Source: Verpa conica (lineage: Eukaryota; Ascomycota; Pezizomycetes; Pezizales; Morchellaceae). Taken from it: a DNA stretch of 64,000 nucleotides. Numbering within the stretch: the first letter of the stretch is position 1; the number at the start of each line of letters is the position of its first letter. The notes under the pieces are model-generated. The model saw only the letters and a list, made by a program, of their open reading frames with translations, was not told the DNA's origin and made no database searches. A program made the translations under genes and the position numbers. Shown one piece after another: positions 24,538-35,328 of this stretch. The stretch is taken from positions 434,001 through 498,000 of the forward strand of contig JAUFSD010000004.1 of NCBI GenBank assembly GCA_033030425.1. The letters are read 5' to 3'.

Positions 24538-25564
24538 ATGTTCGGTACCTCCTTCAAGCCCTCCTCTCTACCAGGCTTATCTGGGAAAGTTATCATTGTA
24601 ACTGGTGGGAATAATGGCATGCAAGTTCCCTTTCATATCTAGTATATTCGAGACCATGCTGACATACATCTAGCGGCAAAACAACAACTCTGAACCTCCT
24701 CAAGAAGGGTGCAAAAGTCTATATCGCCTGTCGCGATCCGGCCAAAGCACAAAAATCTATCGATGATCTTAGGACTGCCGTACCAGGCTCTGAAGTAGAA
24801 GCTATCCGCCTTGACTTGGCAAGTCTTGCTTCGGTTAAGGCTGCAGTAGAGGAATTTACCGCGAAAGAGAAGCAGCTACATATATTAATCAATAATGCGG
24901 GAGTTATGGGCCTACCTTATGCGCTGAGTGAAGATGGATACGAAGTTCAGTGGGCGACAAACTATATGGGACCCTACCTGTTCACAAAACTGCTGATACC
25001 GATGCTGCTGGCAACGTCGGGGGAGGTGAGGGTTGTTAATCTTACGAGTAGTGGCCATGCAAGTGCACCAAAATCAGGAATTGTGTTTGATAACGTGAAC
25101 TTACCTGACGGTGGACCTATGTTTGGAGCCCCATCCCATTTTCTCACAAGAATTTATACCTAACTACATGTACTTGGCTATAAAAAAGGGAGCGTTATGG
25201 CCAATCAAAACTCGCAACCATACTCCACACCAAGTCCCTCGCAAAACGTTACGGGACTAACATAATATTCACCGCCGTACACCCTGGTGCAGTCCGAACT
25301 AATCTGAGTGACTCTTTTCTGTCCTCGTACTATATCCCAACGAGTATAATGACGGTCTTTTCACCGTTCCTGTTAACAGTCGAGAAAGGCAGTTGGAATA
25401 CGCTATATGCAGCTGCGAGTCCGGAGGTAAGGCGGGAGGATAACGGGGTTTATTTTACAGGTTTCGGGAAGAGAACTGAGCCTTCAACGTACGCGAAAGA
25501 TGAGGAGCTGGCGGAGAAGTTGTGGGAATGGACGGAGAGTGAATTGGGAAAGAAGGGGCATTAG
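24538..25564 (+). CDS. Short-chain dehydrogenase/reductase (classical SDR, NAD(P)-dependent)
   Basis: Three exons (24538-24620, 24674-25120, 25189-25564) encode 301 residues. The Rossmann motif TGGNNGIGK is restored only if intron 1 uses a GC donor (GCAAGT at 24621); the nearby GT would shift the frame. The protein then shows NNAG in LINNAGVMG, the catalytic Ser in NLTSSGH and the YGQSK catalytic Tyr/Lys pair, which is created across intron 2 (donor GTTTGG at 25121, acceptor ending 25188). The layout resembles the retinol-dehydrogenase/WW-oxidoreductase-like SDRs common in fungi, which reduce or oxidise hydroxyl or keto groups on lipophilic or secondary-metabolite substrates. The actual substrate cannot be told from sequence. 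No signal peptide is visible. There is no neighbouring biosynthetic enzyme, so a cluster role is not supported. Confidence 0.9.
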
Positions 25565-26327
25565 GTATTGAGGGTGTATATAGATTGTGGGTTATCGGCA
25601 ACCCACTTGATGGTCAAATAAATATTGTGGTTTCTAGAACTTGAGGAATGTTTCTAATCGGACCTAGTCCAAAACTTCACTTCGCGTGGGAATCCACGTG
25701 AAACAACACGTTTCCATGGGCGTGACTGCATGTGACAACTAAGTGTAGTATTCTCTGGGGAGAGACCTGGATTTTTACTGGTGTCTAATATTAAGAGTCA
25801 CGTCAAGACTTGCATGCAACTACATGTAGATGTATTGTTACTATAGAATAGCTATACAGAAGGCGAGTTCCGTTACCGGTAAAGCTCCAAAGCAAAGGCT
25901 CCGAAGTGACAAAGTACACAAGTTTTTACCTATCTTCCCCCATCAAAGATAAAACGCGTAAAGTATCAATTAATGCGCAGGTGACACTCCCTGCACCTTC
26001 CGATAGACGTTTGGCGGCTATTTTCTTGTAGCCGCGTGGATATCCTGTCACGTATGCAGATCCCCTCCACCTGAACGCGAAACCCCAACTTTTTTAGTGA
26101 GCAACCCTCCAGCTCGCTACCACCCCCCTCCCCCAACTCGCTACCACCCCACCTATTCCCTCCATCAAAACCTTCATACTCATCATCTAAGTCTTGCTAG
26201 CTGCTCATATTTCCTCAAGTAGTGGGTCTGGCCTCCTTTTTTATCTCCTTTTACAAGTGCTTTAGCAGCAGAAGGTATTAAACTGCTTTCACTTAGATTT
26301 GAGAAACAAACTGACAACTTCTTAGCG
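25565..26327. other. Intergenic region upstream of the SNF2 ATPase gene
   Basis: 0.76 kb. It contains a repeated CTCGCTACCACCCC string near 26110-26150 and a C/T-rich leader before the next start. No gene seen. Confidence 0.5.
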
Positions 26328-29300
26328 ATGGCTGATCCACCACCTGACCCCTACGATTGGTCCATCGGCCAGGTTATTACGGAAATTGCTGCCTCCGACC
26401 TGCCCCTCGCAGAATCACTACGAATCAATGAAGTTGATGGTGAAGTTTTGCTTACTGTGTGTACTTACGAGCGTCTTAAATCCGACATCGGAATCATCTC
26501 CATGGGGAAAAGAAGCAAGGTGATGCGAGCTATAGATATTCTGAGAAGGAGGAGTAGTAAGTATCGCGACTACATAACCGATCTTGCATGCAACACAGCT
26601 CTCCCAGAGGACTCTTCTACATCAGTTTGGGATTCGCCCGTGCCAGGAGTGGGGTTCTTTACCCCTGCAATGCAGAAGGGGATCAGACCACTCGATGTTC
26701 CTCCCTTTAGCACACCTACAAACCCAAGGAAACGGAAAAGTGGTGCTCTTAACAATCCGCTAACTCCCCTCCATCCGCTCACCCCCCTCAATTATTCTTC
26801 CGCCACCCCCGAGCCGGTCAAGCAGCTCTCAGAAACACCCACTGCTGAATTGAGAACTAAGAAAGTCACGCCACTGAGTTTGCTTTCTTCTGATGATGAT
26901 CCATTATTTGTGCCAAATTCGGCGCTCCATTTCCGTGATCATGCTGCTGTGAGGATTGTCAGAAACAAGGATACAGGTAGTGGGGAGGCAGTCCCTTTTT
27001 TGCAGGTATTGGATGAGATAGATGAGGCGGAGGTAGGTGAAGTAAATGAAGTAGAGAGAGGTGGGTTTGGGATGGAAGTGGAATATGATAGTCGGTTGCG
27101 TAGTCCACGATCTTCTAGTCCAGCTGAGAGATTTACTAGCGATCAAAGCAGTGAAGCGAGGAATTCACCGATGGACACATCACCGGAGCCTATCATCGCT
27201 AGGGAGGATGATTATGGATCTAGAGAACAAGAAGATGATGACTTTGAGGTTGTTGGAGTAAACAACAACAGAAAAGAATCCACAGTATCACCTCTTAAGA
27301 AGACTAAAGGGGCATCGCGTAAATGCCGGTACCTTCCACTAAAGGCATTAACGGTAGATGAACTCATATATGGAAAACTCGAGGTTGGGGATGAAATTTT
27401 TGATGAGGAGTATGACGATGAAGACTTCACCATAGGTAAGGCACTCTGTCTAAAGTACTGGGATTCCCCTTGGCTCGTTCTTGAAAACTGGCATCCTCTT
27501 CTTGACGAGTCTATCAAAACCTAGTTGCTTGGAATTAATCTAGAGGTTGCTTATGAGCAGCTTCTGTATAAATTTCTGCTTCTATTTTACTCGAGAAACA
27601 GTGATCCTTTTTTCAAGAATATGCTAAACTAAAATACTATAATTTTATAACCTTTCTATTAACCTCTATAGTCTCCACAAATAAATTTCCTGGTCAGCAA
27701 CGCTACGTCGAGCGTCAAATTCGCCATCTCCTTCAAAATACTGAACCTGTCACAAGCGTGCACAAAGGCCATCTCCGCACCGGTCTTAAAACCTACAAAA
27801 AGCACCTAGTTCTCAAGCACTATCACCAATCAATAACTCTTTTTTCCGTACAAGAAGATGGTTCCTGTAGAGTAACCAAAGAAAATACTTCTACCGTAAA
27901 CCTCTTCCCGGATGTCGTCTCCAAGACAATACAGACTTCATCAGATGTTCAGGTCATCAGGTTCGCGGACGGGTCCAATAAGAAGCAGCAGCGGTTGAAT
28001 AGGGTAGATAACTCGGTTCATGATTGGGATTATCTCTTGAAGTGGCAGAATATCGACGATGATAGGGAGCTCCCTCCAATCGGCGAATCGGAGTCTGAAA
28101 ACGAGTATTCGCTCGAGACTTGGGAAGAATTGAGGGCTGAGAGTGGCGCACCGCTGGAAAAACCAGTTGGTAGAAGCTCCCAGAAGCCACTCACAACCCA
28201 GGAAATCAGGGAGGTGTTGAGGGAAGGTGAGCAGGTGATTATTGATAATTGGCGAAAGCGGGTTCTTCCTCGCAAGGAAGCACAAGCATGGCGAATCTAC
28301 CGCGCCGCTAAAAAGCGGAGGGAGAGGAAAAAGACAGCCCGGGATGCAAGGCTTCGAATCAAAGATCTTAACGAGAGACTGGAAAAAATGCGTGACGAGA
28401 TCATAGGGGTTGGGTGGACTCATAAAGCGCATGTTAAAAAACAGGTCGGGATTCTACAGCTTACACTTATAGATCGCGAAGAACAGAAGTGGACTGCGTC
28501 ATTAATGGAAAGGAAAAAGACCCCAGAGAGACCTATGAAGGCTATATATGCCAAAGACTTTCTGGTAGGGAAGGACGAAGAAATGCTGGATTATGATGAT
28601 GGTGATGACGAAGACGACGGGGAGAGCCTCGGTAGCACTAGTGAGGGGGATTATGCCAGTGATGATGATGAGGGAATGGAAGGATTTATTGTGGCTGATA
28701 ATGAGAGGGATTTTGTCAACGGGGTAGAATTGGAGGTGGAGGGCGAAAAGGAAGTGGAAGAAGAGTTGGCAAGGAAGGCCACTGAGAATGAGTTGATAGA
28801 TTCAGATGGATCAGAAGATGTTCCAACTCGAGCTCGAAGATCCAAAGAAAATCGGAAGGCCAGAGATCCCGAAGAAGAGGAGGGGGAGGAGGAGGAGGAG
28901 GAGGAGGAGGAGGAAGATCAGTTCATGACTGGAATGGGAGATGATGATGTTGTTGAAGATGTGGAGATGAACGAAGAGAATGCTGTAGCTCCAAAACTTG
29001 ATAAAGGAAAGGGGAGAGCTAATCTAGAGTCCGCTCCTCCTCCTAATGTCAAAGAGGAGCCTCAGGCCACCCAGGTATTTTCTAGTCCTACATCAGGCCC
29101 TTCCGCGGGAAAGGATATTCCTATCATCGATCTCACAATGGATGATTCACCCCAAAATTCGCCCCAAAAGAGTTGGAAACTTAAGAAACGACTATCAGAT
29201 ATTCCGCAGTACGATCTTCGAGGTGATGATGATGAGGAGAAGCGGGAAAGAATTAAGTCACAGAAAAAGTTACTCAAGGGATTAGTGGAAGATACAGATG

Positions 29301-32300
29301 GGTTTTTAAGAGAAGCGATTTGGTTCCGACTTAAGGAATTTCAAACACCAGGTTCGTTGCTTATCTTCTCGCTTATCCAATAATTCCACAAGTGTAGCTA
29401 CTTTCTCAGATTCACTAACTGTGGCAACCATCTAGCTTCCTTGGCAGGTTTGTTCGACACGGTGATTGCCATTGCCCGACAACTTCATCAAGCAAAGTTT
29501 AAGAATGTCCCAGGCCTTGATGAGTATGATTCCCAGTCCAGAGAAACTGTAGATGAAATCGGGGAACTTAAAGGCGCTATTACTAGATACAACGCGAAAA
29601 TTTATCGAACAGTAGCATCGATCTATGTTGCCTGGGTGCTCGGAATCACTGACACAACAAAGAAACTTACATCCGATAAATATAAGGTTATCTACAGCAA
29701 AAAGAAGTTTAGGAGATACCGGATAGCTTTAATCGAGAGTCTGAAGCCTCATTGTGAATCTGAGGACCCGAAAGAAGACACCAGTGATCCAATTACTCCT
29801 CTAGGAAAATCAAAGGGGAAAAAGAAGTCTAGAGCTGTGTAAGGCCCTGTGTGATTACCTTGCGTCACATTCCCTTCGTGATTTATCTCTAACAGACCCC
29901 TTTAGCGATATCGAGCTTGAAAAGTCGGATGATGAGACTACACCTTCTGGCCATCGGAAGAGAAACTCCAAACCGCTCGTGGAGGACGCCGAAGCGAAAG
30001 AGAATCGTGATCGTCTGAAACAACGTATGAAAGCCCGAGCTGACAGAGAAAGGGCTGAAAAGAAGAGAGCCATGTTGTCCGGTGTTTATAATCAGAATCC
30101 GGATAAGATTCGTGTTAACTTAGGGAAATATGTGAAGCACAATGATATCTTCTTTCACGATTTTTTTGCGAAGCACTTAAAACCACATCAGATCGAAGGG
30201 ATTCGGTTTATGTGGCAGCAGTTGATACAGACAGGGGAGAATAGAGGCGCATTACTGGCTCATACAATGGGGCTTGGGAAAACCCTGCAAGTGATTGCAC
30301 TTCTTTACACAATTGCGACGGCGGCTGGATCAGATGATAAAAAAACATTCGAACAAATACCCGAGCATTTGAGGACTTCTAAGACCTTGATTTTGAGTCC
30401 GCCAGGGTTGGTCGAGAACTGGTGCGACGAATTCCACAGGTGGCTGCCAACAAAACCAGATAATCCCCAAGAATTGGATCTCAAGGATATTGGACCGATC
30501 ACAAGAGCAGATGGCACAGTTAGACCCGAAGATCGACTACTAAGGATTGAAAATTGGTATGAGGAGGGAGGAGTCTTGCTGATGGGATACCAAGCATTTC
30601 GTAGCTTGATCTTCAATGTGCCACCCCTCCCGACGGAGCAACATCAACGAATCAAGGATATGCTTCACAAAGGACCTAACATTATTATTGCCGATGAAGC
30701 CCACCAGCTTAAAAACCCAGCGGCCAAGCTATCCGATGCTGCGCGTGGTTTTGCGTCGATGTCTAGGATCGCCATGACTGGCTCCCCATTGTCTAATAAC
30801 CTTTTGGAATACTGGTCAATGATTGACTGGATTGATCCCGGTTTTCTTGGCCCAAGGAAGGAATTCGAACAAAAATATGTTCAGCCAATAGAAGATGGGC
30901 TGTACGCAGATAGCGGTCATGCCGAGAAGCGAAAATGTTTAAAGATGCTCAGGGTTCTGAAGCAAGATATTGGCCCTAAGGTTCATAGGATGGATATCAG
31001 CGTCATTGAGCATGATCTCCCGGCAAAGACTGAATTCTTGATCAAGGTGCCCTTGAGCGAGTTACAGCTAGAAATGTATAGGAGATTTCTCAAGGACCCA
31101 ACGACTACAGGACAGATACCGGGGCAAATCGATATACAGGGAATTTCAGGACGGAAATTCTTCGATGCTATTCATCTCCTCTCCTTGATTTGCAACCACC
31201 CGCTTGCCTTCGTAGAAACCTTAGAGATGCGTGAGAAGAATAACCAAACTGCGAAAGCCAAAAAACAAGAAAAGCCAGAAAAACAACCCATCTTAGACGA
31301 TGACTCCGTGGACTTTGACGACCTTGACGACCTTCTTAGTGAGACAAAAAAACCTTATCCATGGGCAAGGGAGGTCATGGATACTGTAGGGGACGAAATG
31401 GGACTTGAGCACTCGTACAAAATGCTCCTTGTCAAGATTATTGTCGACAATGCGATCAAAGCCAAGGATCAGACGTTGATCTTTACTCATAGCGTTTCAA
31501 CCCTTGCTTTCCTCGAGAGGCAACTGAAGCAGTGGGGAACCTCATTCCAAAAGTTAGATGGGAGAACCGCAATGAATATGAGACAAGCGATGACGAAGAG
31601 GTTCAACTCAGGGGAAAGCGACGTATGTCTCATATCTACCGAGGCTGGTGGGTTGGGCCTAAATCTTCCTGGAGCGAATAGAATCATCATATTTGATTTC
31701 AAGTGGTCACCCATGTGGGAGGAACAGGCTATTGGGAGAGCCTTCAGGCTAGGACAGAAAAAGCATGTTTTTGTATACAGATTTCATGCTTGTGGAACTT
31801 ACGAGGAGATCATGAGGAATAAGGTTCTCTTTAAGAATCAATTACACTCTAGGGTTGTTGATAAGAAGGATCCGATGCGTTACGCAACCAAGAACGGAAA
31901 GCAATATTTCAATGAACCATATGATGTTCCGAAGGAGGATCTCGCGCCATTCAAAGGGATGGACCCCTATATTCTAGATAAGATTATCACTCAGTAAGTC
32001 AATAGTTCGTAGGCTATCAATCATTGGGAACTAATTACGGTCTCACAGAGTCGATTTTATCCGCGCTATTGAAAACACCCAGACATTCCAGGGCGACATA
32101 GAGGATACATTGACGGAAGAAGAAATTCGAGAAAGCGACGAATTGCTACAAGCGGAACAACAGATGCGCAAGGCCCAAGGCCTAGGTGATGATACCAGTG
32201 CACGTAAAGCCGACAACGAATACCGCAGGCTGAACGTCGATCCACCCAAAATTACGAGACAGCTTGAGATGCAGATTGAACAAGAGAGGAAGACCCAGGA

Positions 32301-32895
32301 ATCAAGGTTGATTGAACAACTAGCACGTTCCAATAATCTCCCAGCTCCGCTTTCGCCCTTGGATGCACTTAGCCTGGCTCTTATGCCTTCTAAGTCTCCC
32401 GCGTCTACTACTAAGGCCCATACACCTACTGCTAAGACCCCCGTACCTACTGCTAAGACTCCTGCACCTATTATTAACGTTCCTGCCCCTCTTGTCAAAT
32501 CCAAGGCTCCCCCTCCTCCTCCTGGGCCCGACGAATTTGTCGCTCCTCTCCCTCCGACAACTGCAGGACGTACAAAAAGTATGCCTGATCCGACCCCCAA
32601 AGTTGCTCAAAAGGAGAAAGATACGCCTTCTTTAAGCAGTGCGTCATCGACAACTAATACAGATGTCATACTCGCGTTACCAGGCCCCATTCAGAAGATC
32701 ACGATACCGTCACCTGCAAAGTCTGCTAGTGGCAACGGTTCTCCCTCGTTGTCTGATTCGACAAACAAGTTCGGTCTCAGCATCTCGGGACTACCGAAGA
32801 TCTTTGGCGGTAAAAGTAAGCGCAGCCCAGATAATAGTGACAATTCCGATACAGGCGGTTCTAAAAAGGCCAAAGTGTCACCGGCGGTACTCTAA
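26328..32895 (+). CDS. SNF2-family chromatin-remodelling ATPase (Rad54-like/ATRX-ARIP4 group) with SAM-like N-terminus
   Basis: Five exons (26328-27435, 27672-29351, 29436-29838, 29906-31993, 32049-32895) give 2041 residues, with all phases matching. Residues about 8-80 resemble a SAM domain (YDWSIGQVITEI... RSKVMRAIDIL). Acidic and Lys/Arg-rich disordered regions follow, including a long Glu run near 28880-28915. The helicase core lies in exon 4: LKPHQIEGIRFMW, Walker A MGLGKTLQ (near residue 1185), DEAH box ADEAHQLKN (near 1325), motif III GSPLSNNL, and motifs V/VI STEAGGLGLNLPGA and QAIGRAFRLGQ (near 1668). The C-terminus is a coiled-coil segment and a Pro/Thr-rich tail with short PAP/KTP repeats. 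Such ATPases move or evict nucleosomes or strip DNA-bound proteins using ATP in the nucleus. The long insert and subgroup motifs fit the Rad54-like/ATRX branch, but the exact ortholog is uncertain. Intron 1 (236 nt) is unusually long and its borders are the least secure. Confidence 0.9.
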
Positions 32896-33786
32896 AGCTA
32901 ATGGTTTAAAACCAACAAAAAGTGTGGTAGGTGTACATGCTACGGGTCTGTTTGCTAGAATATACTTTCTAATTCTCTTTCAATATCCTTTCTTATATCT
33001 TATCTTCTGGGCTATATTCAGGTAGAGTCAACGGGCAGGGGATGGTGTTGTGCATGTCATTGTTGCATTATCGAGTTTATTTTTAATGGAGTTAGGGGGT
33101 TCTTGTCTATGTCTGGCAAATTTCGGCTTATCCCTATTACGTCTCATCCCTATTACGTCTCATGGCAAGTCCTGGTAAAGCGTCATTTAACTATTTCTCT
33201 ACTTCTGTATTACAAATTTGTTTGCATCATTAGCATTTCCTCATAACATCCTTATTATTCTAGTTGGGAGCTAGGGTGGGGAATTTGTATTACTTATATC
33301 TCTAGTTATAGTTCGGATCAAAGTCACTTAGGTTCGAAAATAAACATGCTAGTGGTTAACCTTTTATTATATGAGTGAAGTCTTAACACATAAGTCACGC
33401 AACGAGCTCGAAGTTATAAGTAATCTACAATAGAGTATAGCCTTCACCCTTATCTAAGACTTTAACCCTAACAAAGCTAGGACGTCTAGAGCGGTAAGAA
33501 TATAAAGCACTTTTCATAAATACCTTTAAACCTATAGAAAATATCGACCTGCGGGCGATATTCCGTGAGGTTGCCTTACCCTGTTGCCCCCATAGGGATT
33601 GGCATCACAGTTCCAATCATCTGCGACAAGGCTGCCTTCTTGGCAAGAAGAAGCATAAACGCCAACGAACTCTTGTACAACGTATAAAGGAGGCTGTACA
33701 ATGTGAAGATAAATACTCCCCACATAATCAATCCTTGAAAATGCATCGCAAGAAATTCCTCTCAGATATTCTATAGCTACCTAGTC
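32896..33786. other. Intergenic region
   Basis: 0.9 kb of AT-rich sequence. A 16-bp string, ATCCCTATTACGTCTC, is tandemly duplicated at about 33130-33161. No gene seen. Confidence 0.5.
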
Positions 33787-34812
33787 ATGAGCCGAAATTT
33801 ACTTGGTGGTCGATTCCCCGATATCATTCTCGGCCTCATATGGCTATTACCCCTCCTCACGTTTGCGGCTCCTACACCTTTCGTCTCAAGTTTTCAACCC
33901 TATATCGAGAAACGCGCAACCGACCTCGACGAAGCATGCGCCTTCGACGGTGACGATAATACCTACGGTCTCGGTATCCGCATTGGTGTCTATCTTCAAT
34001 GGGTTACCTCCGCCATCGCTTACGGTTTTTTGCCCGGGGAAGCCGCATCCCTACGCGCCGTAAACAACTGTTTCCAAGCCGCCATGTTTGCCGGGCTGCT
34101 CTTCATCACCATAACCAAAGGCTCCAAACTCTACGCAGTCGAGGCCTACATAATGCTCATCTTCTGCATGGGTGGTGTGTGCTCAGGCGATAGCAAGACG
34201 GACGGTGGGATCTTCAAGCCCAAGAGATTTGCGTACCACCGTGCGTCGACGCTAGGAGGGTTTATTCGGTTTGGCCTGAGCGCGGGTTTTTGTGGCTATG
34301 GTGTGTGGTTCTTTTTCACGGGTATGGACGGTATGCAACATCCGCCGTGCAGCACGTTTGCGTTCTTCTTTTCGAAGGTCAATTTGTATAATTGGTTACG
34401 CACGTTTATGAAGGTTGTGTTTGTGCTTATGGCGATCACCCACGCGGTCATTATCCTCGCGCCATTAATCCCTATGTTATTTAGCTCTCTAGGTAGTAGG
34501 GGGCGACCGACGCAGTCGCTCTCGAATATAGAGCTAGATGATGAGCCGGGCAATAGAGAGCCGGATGATGAGCAGCCGGATGATGGGGAGTCGAAGGATG
34601 GGCAGCCGAATAATGAGTCGGCGACAAGTTTGGTACTGCTTAGTGGTTCGCTTGTGGCTTTTATTTTGACTGTGGAGTTTATGATCGAGTGGAATCATAT
34701 CCAAGGGGTGAACGATATGGGGTCTACCGGGCAGTTGCTGCCGCTGATTGTTGCGGTTGGGGGTTTCTTTAGGGTTCTGCATGAATATTTTAGGGGCAGA
34801 CCTGATGCGTAA
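33787..34812 (+). CDS. Polytopic membrane protein, function unknown
   Basis: A single-exon frame of 341 residues. Residues about 11-28 form a signal peptide or first helix ending in TFAAPTP. Further hydrophobic segments begin near GVYLQWVTSAIAYGFL, NCFQAAMFAGLLF, EAYIMLIFCMGG, GFIRFGLSAGFCGYGVWFFF, FMKVVFVLMAITHAVII, LVLLSGSLVAFIL and LLPLIVAVGGFF, so about seven segments follow the signal. A soluble loop at about 240-280 is a degenerate acidic repeat built on EPDDEQPDDGE. The DNTYGLGIRIGVYLQW stretch resembles a group of uncharacterised multispan proteins common in filamentous ascomycetes. No transporter or receptor signature is evident. Short duplications (GAGCCGGATGATGAG-like units, 34540-34620) suggest slippage in the loop. 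Confidence 0.72.
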   Translation: MSRNLLGGRFPDIILGLIWLLPLLTFAAPTPFVSSFQPYIEKRATDLDEACAFDGDDNTYGLGIRIGVYLQWVTSAIAYGFLPGEAASLRAVNNCFQAAMFAGLLFITITKGSKLYAVEAYIMLIFCMGGVCSGDSKTDGGIFKPKRFAYHRASTLGGFIRFGLSAGFCGYGVWFFFTGMDGMQHPPCSTFAFFFSKVNLYNWLRTFMKVVFVLMAITHAVIILAPLIPMLFSSLGSRGRPTQSLSNIELDDEPGNREPDDEQPDDGESKDGQPNNESATSLVLLSGSLVAFILTVEFMIEWNHIQGVNDMGSTGQLLPLIVAVGGFFRVLHEYFRGRPDA

Positions 34813-35328
34813 ATGACTTGGGTTTACTGGGAGAGCAACACTATGGGGAAATGTTTTTATGGGGTTCCAGCGGCGTGTATGGTCTTGTTTTTTTAAAAAA
34901 ATATTGGAGGTCTCTAATTTAATGCGGAGTATGGTAGATTTATAAATTGAGTGAATCTCGGCACAGGGTTTCTCTCATGCAAATGGAAAAATATTTAAGA
35001 AAGAAAATAGAAGCTTAGGTTCTCTCCTGTAACTGGTGGTAGTTTGAGTTACTGTCAAGGGATCCTAGTTCACTACTTTTATAACTCTACTAAAACTTCA
35101 ATACGGGAGTAGGATCTACAAGCTATATTTCACCATAACGAAAGAATTACTAGCAGTATAAATAATAGTGTGGGAAGGGTTGAATACTAAAATCACTTGA
35201 TAAAAAGGGTTGAATACTAGGTGAAGGGAAAAAAGAGAGAAGCCACCAATTCCAACTAGATAACCATAGTAACCGAACAAAGGAGAATAAATAAATCCTT
35301 GAAATAATACGTAGTACGTAGTCCTAAG
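34813..35328. other. Intergenic region between convergent genes
   Basis: 0.5 kb of AT-rich sequence between convergent 3' ends. A GGGTTGAATACTA string occurs twice, near 35177 and 35206. There are no long terminal repeats matching the far side of the Gag-like gene. Confidence 0.5.
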
